From Treponema sp. (lineage in GTDB: Bacteria > Spirochaetota > Spirochaetia > Treponematales > Breznakiellaceae), in assembly GCA_031255285.1 (NCBI GenBank), contig JAIRSU010000033.1:1-36880 (forward strand): a stretch of DNA of 36,880 bases, given 5' to 3'. Below the pieces are notes generated by a model. That model saw nothing but the letters and a program-made list of their open reading frames with translations. It was not told the origin of the DNA and made no database searches. The position numbers were made by a program, and so were the translations under genes. Of the stretch, positions 24,407-32,281 are shown piece after piece. Numbering within the stretch: position 1 is the stretch's first letter; every line of letters begins with the position of its first letter.

Positions 24407-25603
24407 CTATGAGCGCGGGTGAAATATTTCCTTAACGCGGAAAAGTCGATTCACAGCTTCTTTAACGCCGCGGGTTTGTCCTAAAGCCGTAAGTGCAAGC
24501 GCCGCATTCCCTGCAAGCTCCCCGTCTGTAATCTCCGGTATGACGAGAATAGTCCTCGTCCTGTCCGCTTTCATCTGATTCCACAAACGACTCTTGCCCT
24601 GACCACCGGAAATGCGCATCTCCTTGACAGGAAGACCGTTCTGCTCAAAGATATCCAGCACGGTTCTCACTCCGCCTGCCATCGTCTCAAGCGTAGAAAA
24701 ACCCTTGCCCTGCTTGTCCGCCATGATTCTCCGCAAAATTTCGTCGTAATCTCCGTCTTGCGAATTTCTTTTCAAGAAATCATCAAAGAGTGCGCCTGAA
24801 CATGGAATAACGCCTCCTATGTTCCAGAGACCGTCTTTTATATGTGGAAGGACCCGTAGCCCAATGACGCGGAGAGCGGTCTCACGCTCCATGCACATAT
24901 TGATTCCTTCGGATGTACCTGCCCGGTCGCACACAATGCCTGCCTCTATCGCGCCCACGCCGATAAGAGCCATGATAAAATCAGGACCCGCGCCTATAAT
25001 AGGAACGCCTTGCGTCAGTCTGTAACGCCCGGCCGCTTCTTTTGATACGGTACCGATGATTTCCCCCATATTCACAAAAGGTGGAAATTTCCTCCGGTCA
25101 ACGCCGAATAGAGCGCATTGTCCGTTATCCCAATAGTATTCAGCATACCTGCTCTGCGGCAGAACGGTTACCGGTTCCGCGCCCATTCTGAAGGAGAGCC
25201 ATTCTTGAGCAGAAAAGAGAAAGCGCGTTCTTTCATATCGTTCAGGGGAATCGCGTACAAAAAACGCAGCGTGGGGCAAAAAAAACGACTTACTCCCTTC
25301 AATAGTAATAGTTCTTTGGTCATACCAGAGCAACGGTTTCTCGATTTTCCCATCAACGCCGACGGGAACTATAGAGGGTCCGTTAGCCGATGTGCAAACC
25401 GCAATCGGCTTTGCGGATGGACAGATTTCAAACAGTCGCTGAACGCCTCGGTATAGAGCGGCTTCCCATTGGCGGGCAATGTTTGTATCCGTCAGATATA
25501 TCTCGCGATCAAACGCTTTCTGTTTGAAATCAAGCCCAATAAATGCGGTCTTGAGAGAAGATGTCCCTATATCAATCGTCAGAATCGACTCTAATACGCT
25601 CAT
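24407..25603 (-). CDS. FGGY-family carbohydrate kinase
   Basis: A 398-residue sugar kinase with the actin-like fold: phosphate-1 motif ILTIDIGTSSLKTAF near the N-terminus, PLLWYDQRT (about 89-97), GVPIIGAGPDFI (about 204-215) and the C-terminal RISGGQGKSRLWNQM adenosine site. It is about 100 residues shorter than typical xylulokinases or glycerol kinases, and no adjacent isomerase, epimerase or sugar transporter shows the substrate. The start ATG overlaps the rsmG stop in ATGA, so the two are translationally coupled and belong to the PilZ-TPR-rsmG operon. The combination of a sugar kinase with a 16S rRNA methyltransferase has no obvious functional logic. Confidence 0.82.
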   Translation of the reverse strand: MSVLESILTIDIGTSSLKTAFIGLDFKQKAFDREIYLTDTNIARQWEAALYRGVQRLFEICPSAKPIAVCTSANGPSIVPVGVDGKIEKPLLWYDQRTITIEGSKSFFLPHAAFFVRDSPERYERTRFLFSAQEWLSFRMGAEPVTVLPQSRYAEYYWDNGQCALFGVDRRKFPPFVNMGEIIGTVSKEAAGRYRLTQGVPIIGAGPDFIMALIGVGAIEAGIVCDRAGTSEGINMCMERETALRVIGLRVLPHIKDGLWNIGGVIPCSGALFDDFLKRNSQDGDYDEILRRIMADKQGKGFSTLETMAGGVRTVLDIFEQNGLPVKEMRISGGQGKSRLWNQMKADRTRTILVIPEITDGELAGNAALALTALGQTRGVKEAVNRLFRVKEIFHPRS

Positions 25604-26208
25604 TTAATGAGGACAATGTGCCGTTCTTCATTCAGAAATGGAGGCTGAATCGGTATTATTTCCCATTCCGCTTCAACAGCAGACATCTCATTGAATATGA
25701 CGTCCCGCCGCCCTTTGTAAGCCATGACTATACCGCATGGTTTAAGGAGGCGGCGCATAATCTTGAGTGATTCAGGACAAATAGGACTGAATGCGCGGAA
25801 TGTAACGATGTCAAAGACGCCCGGTGTAGATATTTCTGCTTCTCTTTCTTCAATAACAACATTGGGTAAGCGCAGAACCGCCTGAACATCGCGGAGAAAC
25901 CCTGCGCGTCTGCCATTTCTTTCAATGAGGGTAAACATCTTATCAGCCAAGGCTATCGCAAGCGGAATACCCGGCAATCCTGCGCCTGACCCCAGATCGG
26001 CGATAAGCGAGCCGGAATAATGGCTTATGAGCGTTGCACCGCTCAATGAATCTAATATATGTTTCACAACGAGTTCGTCTCTTCCCCTGGCTCGAATCAA
26101 TTTGTAAACAGGATTGAAAAGTTCTATTTCTTCAATGTATTTTTTGAGTAATGGGAGTATTCTTTTATCTATTCCGAGACGCTCGATACCTTTAGTTAAT
26201 TTGTCCAT
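25600..26208 (-). CDS. rsmG: 16S rRNA (guanine527-N7)-methyltransferase
   Basis: A 202-residue SAM-dependent methyltransferase that modifies G527 of 16S rRNA in the decoding region. Motif I is LIADLGSGAGLPGIPLAIA, preceded by the family-specific VVKHILDSLSG, and FDIVTFRAF follows. I place the start at the ATG at 26208 (MDKLTKGIERLG), because an upstream TTG would add seven residues that lack family support. It overlaps the downstream kinase gene by four bases and follows the TPR gene after about 60 bp. It lies far from the gid/par/ori genes it accompanies in many bacteria. Confidence 0.93.
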   Translation of the reverse strand: MDKLTKGIERLGIDKRILPLLKKYIEEIELFNPVYKLIRARGRDELVVKHILDSLSGATLISHYSGSLIADLGSGAGLPGIPLAIALADKMFTLIERNGRRAGFLRDVQAVLRLPNVVIEEREAEISTPGVFDIVTFRAFSPICPESLKIMRRLLKPCGIVMAYKGRRDVIFNEMSAVEAEWEIIPIQPPFLNEERHIVLIK

Positions 26209-26268
26209 TCTAATGCTCGTCAATAGCAATTCTGGTGATAAACTTTCATGCCATGTTCCTTTAACTAA

Positions 26269-27171
26269 CTATCTACTCTCCGTCATCCGCTCCAAGTATT
26301 TCAGGGCTATCTCGTCGTGCGGGTCAATTTCAAGAACAACATGGAAGAAACCGGATGCTTCTTCACGATTGTCGGATTTCAAAGCAAGGATACCGAGATT
26401 CGAGATGATTTTAACATTTTCCGGGTCTTCAGAAAGAGCTTTTTCGAGTTCTCTACGCGACTGTTTCAAGTCGCCGATTTCCATGAGGCAGATGGCGAGT
26501 TCATTGTGGACGTCTTTGTTATCGCCGCCGAGTTCTATAGCTTTTCTGAAAGCCGCGGTTCCGTCCTCCCATCGTTTCAGTTTCCGTAACGCCCACCCAA
26601 GCAGAAACCATACCTGCCACATCTGAGGTTCCTGCTCAATGAGCCTCTGTATTTTGGGGAGCGCCTCCCCGTCTCTGTCATTAAGGACGTCATTGTAAGC
26701 ATCCGCATAGATTGTTTCAAAAGGCGTATCTTTTTGCCTCAAATTTTCAAGCAATTCTGCATGAGACGGCGTTCTTTCCTGTCTTTTGAGAATCGAGGCT
26801 TTGAGTTCATAGATACCTTCGTTCTCTGGAGACAGTCCTATGAGCGCATCAATAATTTCCAACGCGAGCTCGAAACAACCTTCATCCGCTTTGGCGTACG
26901 AGGCGTTTGCCAGTTCATTGATAATATTGGGACGAATTTTGAGCACGAGCCGTCGATAATAATCCGCGTACTCATGTTCAGCATTTTCTGCAAGTAGATG
27001 GAGCATACCGGACAAGAACATCTCTTCAGTCAAGGCTTCGGTATTAAGTCTCTCGGACGGCGCTTCCACAGGAATAGGGATGTCCGCCTGAAGATATTCG
27101 CTCAGACGAGGGTGACTGTACACAAGGGCCGCAGGGAGCTTCACAAAAACTATACTGCTGCTATTTGGCAT
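26269..27171 (-). CDS. TPR-repeat protein of the PilZ operon
   Basis: A 300-residue soluble protein. The first 90 residues have no repeat character; from about 90 onward there are about five to six tetratricopeptide units, for example around WQVWFLLGWALRKLKRWEDG, NKDVHNELAICLMEIGD and NVKIISNLGILALKSD. TPR arrays bind other proteins. The start overlaps the 3' end of the PilZ gene by 11 bp, so the two are probably translated together and may act together in cyclic-di-GMP-linked control. No signal peptide or membrane segment is seen, so it should be cytoplasmic. Confidence 0.8.
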   Translation of the reverse strand: MPNSSSIVFVKLPAALVYSHPRLSEYLQADIPIPVEAPSERLNTEALTEEMFLSGMLHLLAENAEHEYADYYRRLVLKIRPNIINELANASYAKADEGCFELALEIIDALIGLSPENEGIYELKASILKRQERTPSHAELLENLRQKDTPFETIYADAYNDVLNDRDGEALPKIQRLIEQEPQMWQVWFLLGWALRKLKRWEDGTAAFRKAIELGGDNKDVHNELAICLMEIGDLKQSRRELEKALSEDPENVKIISNLGILALKSDNREEASGFFHVVLEIDPHDEIALKYLERMTESR

Positions 27172-27985
27172 CGGGATCCGGCACTTCCAGATGTACCATT
27201 TCTAGGTATTCATTGATTCGTATCTTGTACCCTATAGGGACAAGGTCTTCAACAAACTGTATACCGAGAGCCACCAAGTCTTTTCTGCCTTCCACCATTT
27301 CTGAACGGACGAATCTTCCTCGTATTAGGAAACTCTCCCGCGGCTCGTCAAAATCAACACGCAGGGCGATATCCTTGTTTACCAGAAACTTCGCCACACC
27401 CATCATAATAAGTTTCGCCCCGGAAAAAGAAACGTCCCGCAAGATACAATGCCTTGGCACACTTTCAATGAAAACTGCACACTCCCTGGGCAATACATGC
27501 ATCTTACGCTGACTATCCTGGGTTATGATGATACGGTTCTCTTTTCGCTTTGCAAAGTTGAAATTAGCGTCTAGTATCCGTCCCATTATCCCAATCAAGT
27601 CGTCGGGCGGACGCTGGGTAAACTGGATAGTGAATATCGCCACATCGTCCGCCTTTCCGTAAGGAGCATATCCTAGGGACCGAGATGTCACAAAGAAAAT
27701 AACGGGATTGTTTCCATCAGGACTCTTGAAGCAGAACCTCAGACTCACCGAGTTATTTGCAGCCTCCAGCTTCGCGATAAGATTCGTCTTTGTATTAGCA
27801 ATTATCTTGGCGCCTTGAAAAGAGGCTGAATAGATAATACAGGGCCAGAGATCTCCTCCACACTTCAGATAAATCTCTTGGGTTATGAGTCCGGTAACTT
27901 GGATGATGTCTTTGGTAAAGGTAACATCTATATCCTTGAACCTGTCATAAAAACTACTTGTTTTTTGCGCTGTCATTATAGCCAT
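27161..27985 (-). CDS. PilZ-domain protein with a YcgR-like N-terminal domain
   Basis: A 274-residue protein. The C-terminal half is a PilZ domain with both cyclic-di-GMP-binding motifs intact: RKENR at 147-151 (RxxxR) and DVSFSG at 184-189 (DxSxxG). The N-terminal half (about 15-140) is a beta-rich region of the YcgR/PilZ-N kind. Such two-domain proteins usually adjust motility or surface behaviour in response to cyclic-di-GMP; spirochaetes carry them and swim by periplasmic flagella. It heads an operon with a TPR protein, rsmG and a sugar kinase. The promoter's -10 box ends 8 nt before the ATG at 27985, with no ribosome-binding site, so the mRNA looks leaderless. A second in-frame ATG lies three codons later. 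Confidence 0.85.
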   Translation of the reverse strand: MAIMTAQKTSSFYDRFKDIDVTFTKDIIQVTGLITQEIYLKCGGDLWPCIIYSASFQGAKIIANTKTNLIAKLEAANNSVSLRFCFKSPDGNNPVIFFVTSRSLGYAPYGKADDVAIFTIQFTQRPPDDLIGIMGRILDANFNFAKRKENRIIITQDSQRKMHVLPRECAVFIESVPRHCILRDVSFSGAKLIMMGVAKFLVNKDIALRVDFDEPRESFLIRGRFVRSEMVEGRKDLVALGIQFVEDLVPIGYKIRINEYLEMVHLEVPDPDAK

Positions 27986-27993
27986 TTGTAATA

Positions 27994-28022
27994 AGTATAG
28001 AGTTATTTTTAAATAACGTCAA
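27994..28022 (-). promoter_or_regulatory. Promoter giving a leaderless PilZ mRNA
   Basis: Minus strand TTGACG (28017-28022), 17-bp spacer, TATACT (27994-27999), then 8 nt to the ATG at 27985. Its geometry is the same as the purD promoter. Confidence 0.7.
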
Positions 28023-28033
28023 GTAACGTTAGC

Positions 28034-28077
28034 AAAAAAAAATACCGCTGCCGAAAGGAGGAGAACGGCAACGGTAT
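28034..28077 (-). terminator. Strong intrinsic terminator upstream of the PilZ promoter
   Basis: On the minus strand a 12-bp stem with one mismatch pairs 28066-28077 with 28042-28053 around a 12-nt loop, and is followed by a run of nine T (28034-28042). No leftward gene lies upstream; it may insulate the PilZ promoter or end a small antisense RNA. Confidence 0.7.
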
Positions 28078-28206
28078 AAAATAACGTTTTAGAAAGAATT
28101 TATATAGAGAACAATAGAGAATATGAATGGTTACACATTTTCTTTTCCGCGAAGAGGAGTGCGGGACTGCGATAGGAGCCCGTTGTCAAACGAGGAAGAA
28201 CGCACC

Positions 28207-28290
28207 GACTCACGGTACGTGAGCACGCTGACTCACGGTGTTTGAGCAAACCGACTCAAAGTGTTTGAGCAGACTGACTCATGGTGTTTG
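28207..28290. repeat. 23-bp tandem repeats with hairpin cores
   Basis: Three full units starting GACTCACGG or GACTCAAAG, at 28207, 28230 and 28253, plus a partial fourth at 28276. Each contains CTCA...TGAG arms around 7 nt, so the array can form a row of small hairpins; unit 1 extends to CTCACG-GTA-CGTGAG. It lies in the 430-bp divergent gap upstream of smpB. Its period equals that of the array after malQ, although the sequences differ. Confidence 0.8.
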
Positions 28291-28367
28291 CGGGGCGTCA
28301 GAAACGGTATGAACATCAGCGCCGTGCGCGGACAAGAAAAGCGCAACACGCCGTCCGGATTACTGCC

Positions 28368-28397
28368 TTGACAGATGCTTATGTGTTCTGCTAATCT
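28368..28397 (+). promoter_or_regulatory. smpB promoter
   Basis: Perfect TTGACA (28368-28373), 18-bp spacer, TAATCT (28392-28397). The short leader contains an AAGGGG ribosome-binding site before the ATG at 28417, unlike the leaderless promoters nearby. Confidence 0.6.
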
Positions 28398-28416
28398 GTT
28401 AAATAAGGGGAAAATA

Positions 28417-28878
28417 ATGGCGGATAGTATAAAGATTATCGCGGTGAATCGCAGAGCGCGGTACAATTATGTGGTTGATGAGCGTTACGAGGCTGGCGTC
28501 GAGCTGCTGGGCACAGAAGTTAAATCTTTTCGAGACGGCAGAATCTCCTTTCCGGATAGTTGGGCTGAAGTTGCGGACCGCGAAGTATGGCTTTGTTCTT
28601 TGGTTGTGGCGGAAAACCCATTTTCTTCTATCTTTAATCACGACCCAGGACGGAAGAAGCGCCTGCTTCTCCATCGGGACGAGATAAAGCGTATACACCG
28701 CAAGGTTGAAGAGAAGGGGTATACGTTGATTCCTCTGTCTTTCTATTTTAAGAACGGACGGGTGAAGGTGGAGCTTGGTCTTTGTAAAGGGAAAAAAGCT
28801 GTGGATAAGCGCGCGGATATTCGTGAACGGGATGTGAATCGTGAGTTGGAACGGGAATTTAAAGGAAAACAGGTGTGA
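28417..28878 (+). CDS. smpB: SsrA (tmRNA)-binding protein SmpB
   Basis: A 153-residue protein that delivers tmRNA to stalled ribosomes in trans-translation. Family hallmarks include NRRARYNYVVDERYEAG, ELLGTEVKSFRDGR, NPFSSIFNHDPGRKKRLLLH and the basic C-terminal tail with GLCKGKKAVDKR. I start at the ATG at 28417, after AAGGGG, because it gives the usual short N-terminus; the open frame reaches 14 codons further up, into the promoter. The tmRNA gene is not in the window. Confidence 0.95.
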   Translation: MADSIKIIAVNRRARYNYVVDERYEAGVELLGTEVKSFRDGRISFPDSWAEVADREVWLCSLVVAENPFSSIFNHDPGRKKRLLLHRDEIKRIHRKVEEKGYTLIPLSFYFKNGRVKVELGLCKGKKAVDKRADIRERDVNRELEREFKGKQV

Positions 28879-28935
28879 GCGGGCTCTAGAACCAGAGTCG
28901 AAGATTAGCAGAGCCATATCCTGCGGTGGTCATTA

Positions 28936-28964
28936 TTGAATAATTACTATATATAGGCTATACT
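28936..28964 (+). promoter_or_regulatory. Promoter giving a leaderless TPR-protein mRNA
   Basis: TTGAAT (28936-28941), 17-bp spacer, TATACT (28959-28964), then 9 nt to the ATG at 28974. The GGGG at 28965-28968 would lie upstream of the transcription start and so could not serve as a ribosome-binding site. Confidence 0.65.
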
Positions 28965-28973
28965 GGGGTTATT

Positions 28974-30929
28974 ATGAAAAATAAAGAAATCATTGTTCTG
29001 TTGTTAATAAGCTGTCCTCTTTTTGCTCAGTCGCCATCCTTGCTCTACGAACAGGGGCGCTCTTTTATGGTTCAGGAGGACTGGTATTCGGCGTCTGAAG
29101 CCTTGCTGGAAAGTCTGCGCCTCAACCCTAGCCATGCAGAGGCGGCGGCCGCTCTTGCAGAATGTTACTATGCCTTGGAGGAGTTTGACGAGGCGCTTGT
29201 TTGGGTGAAAAAAGCGCGCGTCCTTGCCCGCGGCAATATCGGACTCGCTAATCTTGAAGCCTTCATCCTCATCTCTCAAGGGCAGCTCGAAAAAGCCTCT
29301 GCGGTCGTCAATGAAACGCTTACCCGCGAGCCGTATAACAAGGAAGCTTTGTTCGCCGCATCCGAATTAGACATTGCGCGGGGGCGCGCCGGGGACGCGG
29401 TAAAACGCTACCAGGACGCGGTAAAACGCTACCCGGATGACAGGCGGCTGTTAGTGTCCCTTGCCCTGGTCCTCGGATCCCTTGGTAATGGAGAGCAAGC
29501 CCGCGTCTATATTGAGCGCGCTATACACCAGCACCCTGATGATTACCGCATCTATTACTACGCTGCTTACCTCGACGCGGAAGCGGGCAGTCTTGGTTCG
29601 GCTGTCAATTATGCGGAGAGGGCTCTCTTCTACAAACCCGATTTCCCGGACGCCCGCTCCCTGCTTGCTAATCTGCGCTATAGAACAAGCCAGTTTGCCG
29701 AGGCGGAGCGGCTTGCCGATGAAGCTATCATGTCTAATCAAAAGGACATAAACGCCCGTTATCTCAAGGGCATGGCTGTGCAGGAACTAGGCAGGCTGGC
29801 GGACGCCAGGGCTGTGTTCGCCAGCGCCTTGGCTATTGACCCGAATGATGAATTCACTCGTATTGCTCTGGAAAACCGCATCATAAAGGATACGAGCCTC
29901 GAAGATCCGCTGCGCACGCGATGGGCATCTTTTCATTTTGACCGCGCTCGCGCATACAGAAGGCAAAACCTTTCAGACCAGGCGCTTTTTGAATACCGCA
30001 GGGGTTTGAGAATCAATCCTTACGCGAGAGACCGCAAAGAGTATGCGGAAATTCTCAAGTTGCAGGGCTATCCTTCGCGCCATACAGAGGAATTGCGATT
30101 CATGCAGGAGATTGGTATTGCGGACAAAGGGGTAGACGATATTGTGGAAGCTTACAACGCGCTTCTCATGGACGCGCCTTTTAAGCAATGGGGGATAGAC
30201 CCGGCGGTTAGTGTGAAAAAACACTGGAACATGGCTGTCTTTTCTGTGGTTTCCCAGTCGAGCGTCTTTCATGCGGACGCGGGCGCGCTTGCTGCTTCTT
30301 ATATCAAGGATATTCTGGTTCACGACCGTAATATCGCGCCGCTGGAACTGGAGCTGAGACAGGCGTCTTTCTCCCAAGCTTTCCGCGAAGCGCGTACCGC
30401 AGGCGCTGATTATTTTCTGGTTGTGTCGGTGAACGAGAATCAGCGGGATATTTCCGTGAAGGGAGAGCTTTTCACGGCGCGCACAGGCGCGTCAGCGGGC
30501 GTCTTCTCAGCCTATCGTACAGGAGCGGACAGGCTGCGTAACGCATCTGTCGGGCTTGTGGATCGTGTGAGCGCATCTTTGCCCTTACGCGCCGAGTTAC
30601 TGCAATATAAACAGGGACAGGGACTCATCGACAAGGGTAAGGTGGACGGAGTGAAGCCGGACATGATATTTGATGTAGTACAGAAAGGGCATGCTGTCAT
30701 CAAGAATGACGGGGTTGGAGTGTCTTACTCGGCTGACGACGTAGTGGGCAAGCTGACTATCAATATGGTCGACGAAGAGGTCGCGGCTGGTTCTGTGGCC
30801 AGAAACGGCTTTTTCGACCGTATTGCTGTGGGAGATGAAATATTCCTTCACCCTGAGAAGTCCGAGTCTGAAGCCGGTGAAACGCTTGCCGACCCAGAAC
30901 TACGGTCCTTGTTACGAACCTTGCGGTAG
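28974..30929 (+). CDS. Periplasmic TPR protein
   Basis: A 651-residue exported protein: a short signal peptide (hydrophobic IIVLLLISCPLF, cleavage near FAQ), about ten TPR units over residues 20-330, and a C-terminal region (about 400-620) of mixed alpha/beta character. That region includes ADYFLVVSVNENQRDISVKG, which resembles FlgT- or LpoB-like outer-membrane assembly domains, followed by a small beta-barrel-like segment (KGKVDGVKPDMIFDVV). I recall similar TPR proteins conserved in treponemes. A role in envelope assembly is inferred. Within one TPR, a 21-bp tandem duplication (29394-29434) encodes DAVKRYQ then DAVKRYP. The promoter gives an almost leaderless message. The HD gene follows after 28 bp. 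Confidence 0.75.
   Translation: MKNKEIIVLLLISCPLFAQSPSLLYEQGRSFMVQEDWYSASEALLESLRLNPSHAEAAAALAECYYALEEFDEALVWVKKARVLARGNIGLANLEAFILISQGQLEKASAVVNETLTREPYNKEALFAASELDIARGRAGDAVKRYQDAVKRYPDDRRLLVSLALVLGSLGNGEQARVYIERAIHQHPDDYRIYYYAAYLDAEAGSLGSAVNYAERALFYKPDFPDARSLLANLRYRTSQFAEAERLADEAIMSNQKDINARYLKGMAVQELGRLADARAVFASALAIDPNDEFTRIALENRIIKDTSLEDPLRTRWASFHFDRARAYRRQNLSDQALFEYRRGLRINPYARDRKEYAEILKLQGYPSRHTEELRFMQEIGIADKGVDDIVEAYNALLMDAPFKQWGIDPAVSVKKHWNMAVFSVVSQSSVFHADAGALAASYIKDILVHDRNIAPLELELRQASFSQAFREARTAGADYFLVVSVNENQRDISVKGELFTARTGASAGVFSAYRTGADRLRNASVGLVDRVSASLPLRAELLQYKQGQGLIDKGKVDGVKPDMIFDVVQKGHAVIKNDGVGVSYSADDVVGKLTINMVDEEVAAGSVARNGFFDRIAVGDEIFLHPEKSESEAGETLADPELRSLLRTLR
29394..29434 (+). 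repeat. 21-bp tandem duplication inside the TPR gene
   Basis: GACGCGGTAAAACGCTACC occurs at 29394-29412 and again at 29415-29433, identical and 21 bp apart. It adds exactly seven residues (DAVKRY plus one) to a TPR helix and keeps the frame. Perfect identity suggests a recent replication-slippage event. Confidence 0.9.
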
Positions 30930-30957
30930 TTCGCAGGGACGGGCGTTGGGAAACAGT

Positions 30958-32238
30958 ATGAGGAATGACGTTATATCTGCTTTAACAGAGGGTTTCAGTT
31001 GCCCTATTCGAGACCCGCTGTGGGGGCACGTCTACCTTACTCCGCAATTGGAGGATATTGTCAAGTCTCCGCTGTTTATGCGCCTGCACCGCATCTCGCA
31101 GCTAGGGACTGTGTCTATCGTATATCCGGGAGCAACGCATACTCGCGCGGGTCATTCAATCGGAGTGTTTCATCTGGCGCACAGGCTTATACGATCGCTC
31201 GCGGAACGCGGCGCGGATATATGGCTTACCGGGGGTGGCGTCCGCTCTTTTCTTGCGGCGAGTCTTCTTCACGATATTGGACACTTCCCTTATACGCATT
31301 CGCTTAAGGAGTTACCGCTCGCGGCGCATGAGGAGCTTACCGGGCAGGCTGTTCTGGCTGAGCCGCTGAAAAGTCTTGTGGGGAAAAGCGGTGCAGATCC
31401 AGCGATGACCGCGGCTATCGTTGACATGAACTTTAAAACTACGGATGCAGAGACTTGCTTTTACCGTAAACTGCTCTCCGGAGCGCTTGACCCGGATAAG
31501 CTCGACTATCTGAATCGGGACGCGCGCTATGCAGGCGTCCCTTATGGCGCTCAAGACGTCGATTTTATCTTATCACGACTCGAACCTCACATAGAACGAG
31601 GCGTGGATATCGATTCCAAGGGTATTCCTAGTGTAGAAGCTCTTCTTTTCTCAAAATATCTTATGTACAGGACTGTTTATTGGCATAGGGATGTGCGTTC
31701 CGCAACTTGTATGATCAAGAAAGCGCTCATTGCCGGGCTCGAAAAGGGCGTCATCGCTAAAGAAGAACTCTATGGCTTGGATGACCAGGGGCTTTTCGCC
31801 TTGATGTCGAGCCGTTCTCATATTCTGCCGATTCTGTCGCTTGGAGAGCAGGTTAGAAATGGGCGTATCTACGAAGCTATAGCTGAATTCCCGCTTGACG
31901 AAACGGTGTATACCGAGTCCTACGCCGAACTTCTCGATATCAGCAAACGTTCTCTGGTCGAAGAGAAACTGGCGGAAAAGATCTCCATGCAGACCAAGAC
32001 GCCCTTTTCGAGAGACGACGTAATAGTCGATGTGCCAGAAGCAGTTTCTTTTGAGTCTAGTTTGTTCGTGTTGGACGAAGGCCGCGTCTTTTCAGAAAGC
32101 TCGGCCCTTTTCAAAGGAGAAATACTGAGGGCGTTCAGGAAAATCTTGAGAACAGCGCGTGTATTTGCCGCAAAAAAATATGATTCCTTTTCCAACCTCT
32201 TGCAATTTAGCAAAGATCTGATATACTCTCTATTATAG
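30958..32238 (+). CDS. HD-domain phosphohydrolase (dNTPase/SAMHD1-like)
   Basis: A 426-residue metal-dependent phosphohydrolase. The HD superfamily residues are His66 in TRAGHSIGVFHLA, His105-Asp106 in SLLHDIGHFPYTH, and the third-motif aspartate in LDPDKLDYLNRDARYAGVPYG (about 178-183). This arrangement matches the YwfO/SAMHD1-type deoxynucleotide triphosphohydrolase group rather than c-di-GMP phosphodiesterases of the HD-GYP type. I start at the ATG at 30958; the frame is open further up but there it overlaps the TPR gene in a frame of low coding character. Substrate unproven. It probably shares a transcript with the TPR gene. Confidence 0.85.
   Translation: MRNDVISALTEGFSCPIRDPLWGHVYLTPQLEDIVKSPLFMRLHRISQLGTVSIVYPGATHTRAGHSIGVFHLAHRLIRSLAERGADIWLTGGGVRSFLAASLLHDIGHFPYTHSLKELPLAAHEELTGQAVLAEPLKSLVGKSGADPAMTAAIVDMNFKTTDAETCFYRKLLSGALDPDKLDYLNRDARYAGVPYGAQDVDFILSRLEPHIERGVDIDSKGIPSVEALLFSKYLMYRTVYWHRDVRSATCMIKKALIAGLEKGVIAKEELYGLDDQGLFALMSSRSHILPILSLGEQVRNGRIYEAIAEFPLDETVYTESYAELLDISKRSLVEEKLAEKISMQTKTPFSRDDVIVDVPEAVSFESSLFVLDEGRVFSESSALFKGEILRAFRKILRTARVFAAKKYDSFSNLLQFSKDLIYSLL
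32200..32227 (+). promoter_or_regulatory. Candidate promoter for the ComFB-domain gene
   Basis: TTGCAA (32200-32205), 16-bp spacer, TATACT (32222-32227), inside the end of the HD gene. The leader of about 48 nt contains a strong GGAAGGAG ribosome-binding site. Confidence 0.5.
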
Positions 32239-32281
32239 TATAGTTCGACACTTTAGAAAAAAAGAACGGAAGGAGTAACTT

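Larger units (their letters stand above)
27986..28416. other. Divergent gap between the PilZ operon and smpB
   Basis: About 430 bp with no gene. It carries, left to right, the PilZ promoter, a leftward terminator, an AT-rich stretch, the 23-bp repeats and the smpB promoter. Open frames here have no coding character. Confidence 0.6.

Noticed and set aside
28042-28077. Terminator on the plus strand
   Set aside because: The plus-strand side is followed by TAAAATAACG without a T-run; only the minus strand has one.
30823-30957. Upstream start for the HD-domain protein
   Set aside because: These 45 codons overlap the TPR gene in another frame and show no family homology; the domain starts after the ATG at 30958.
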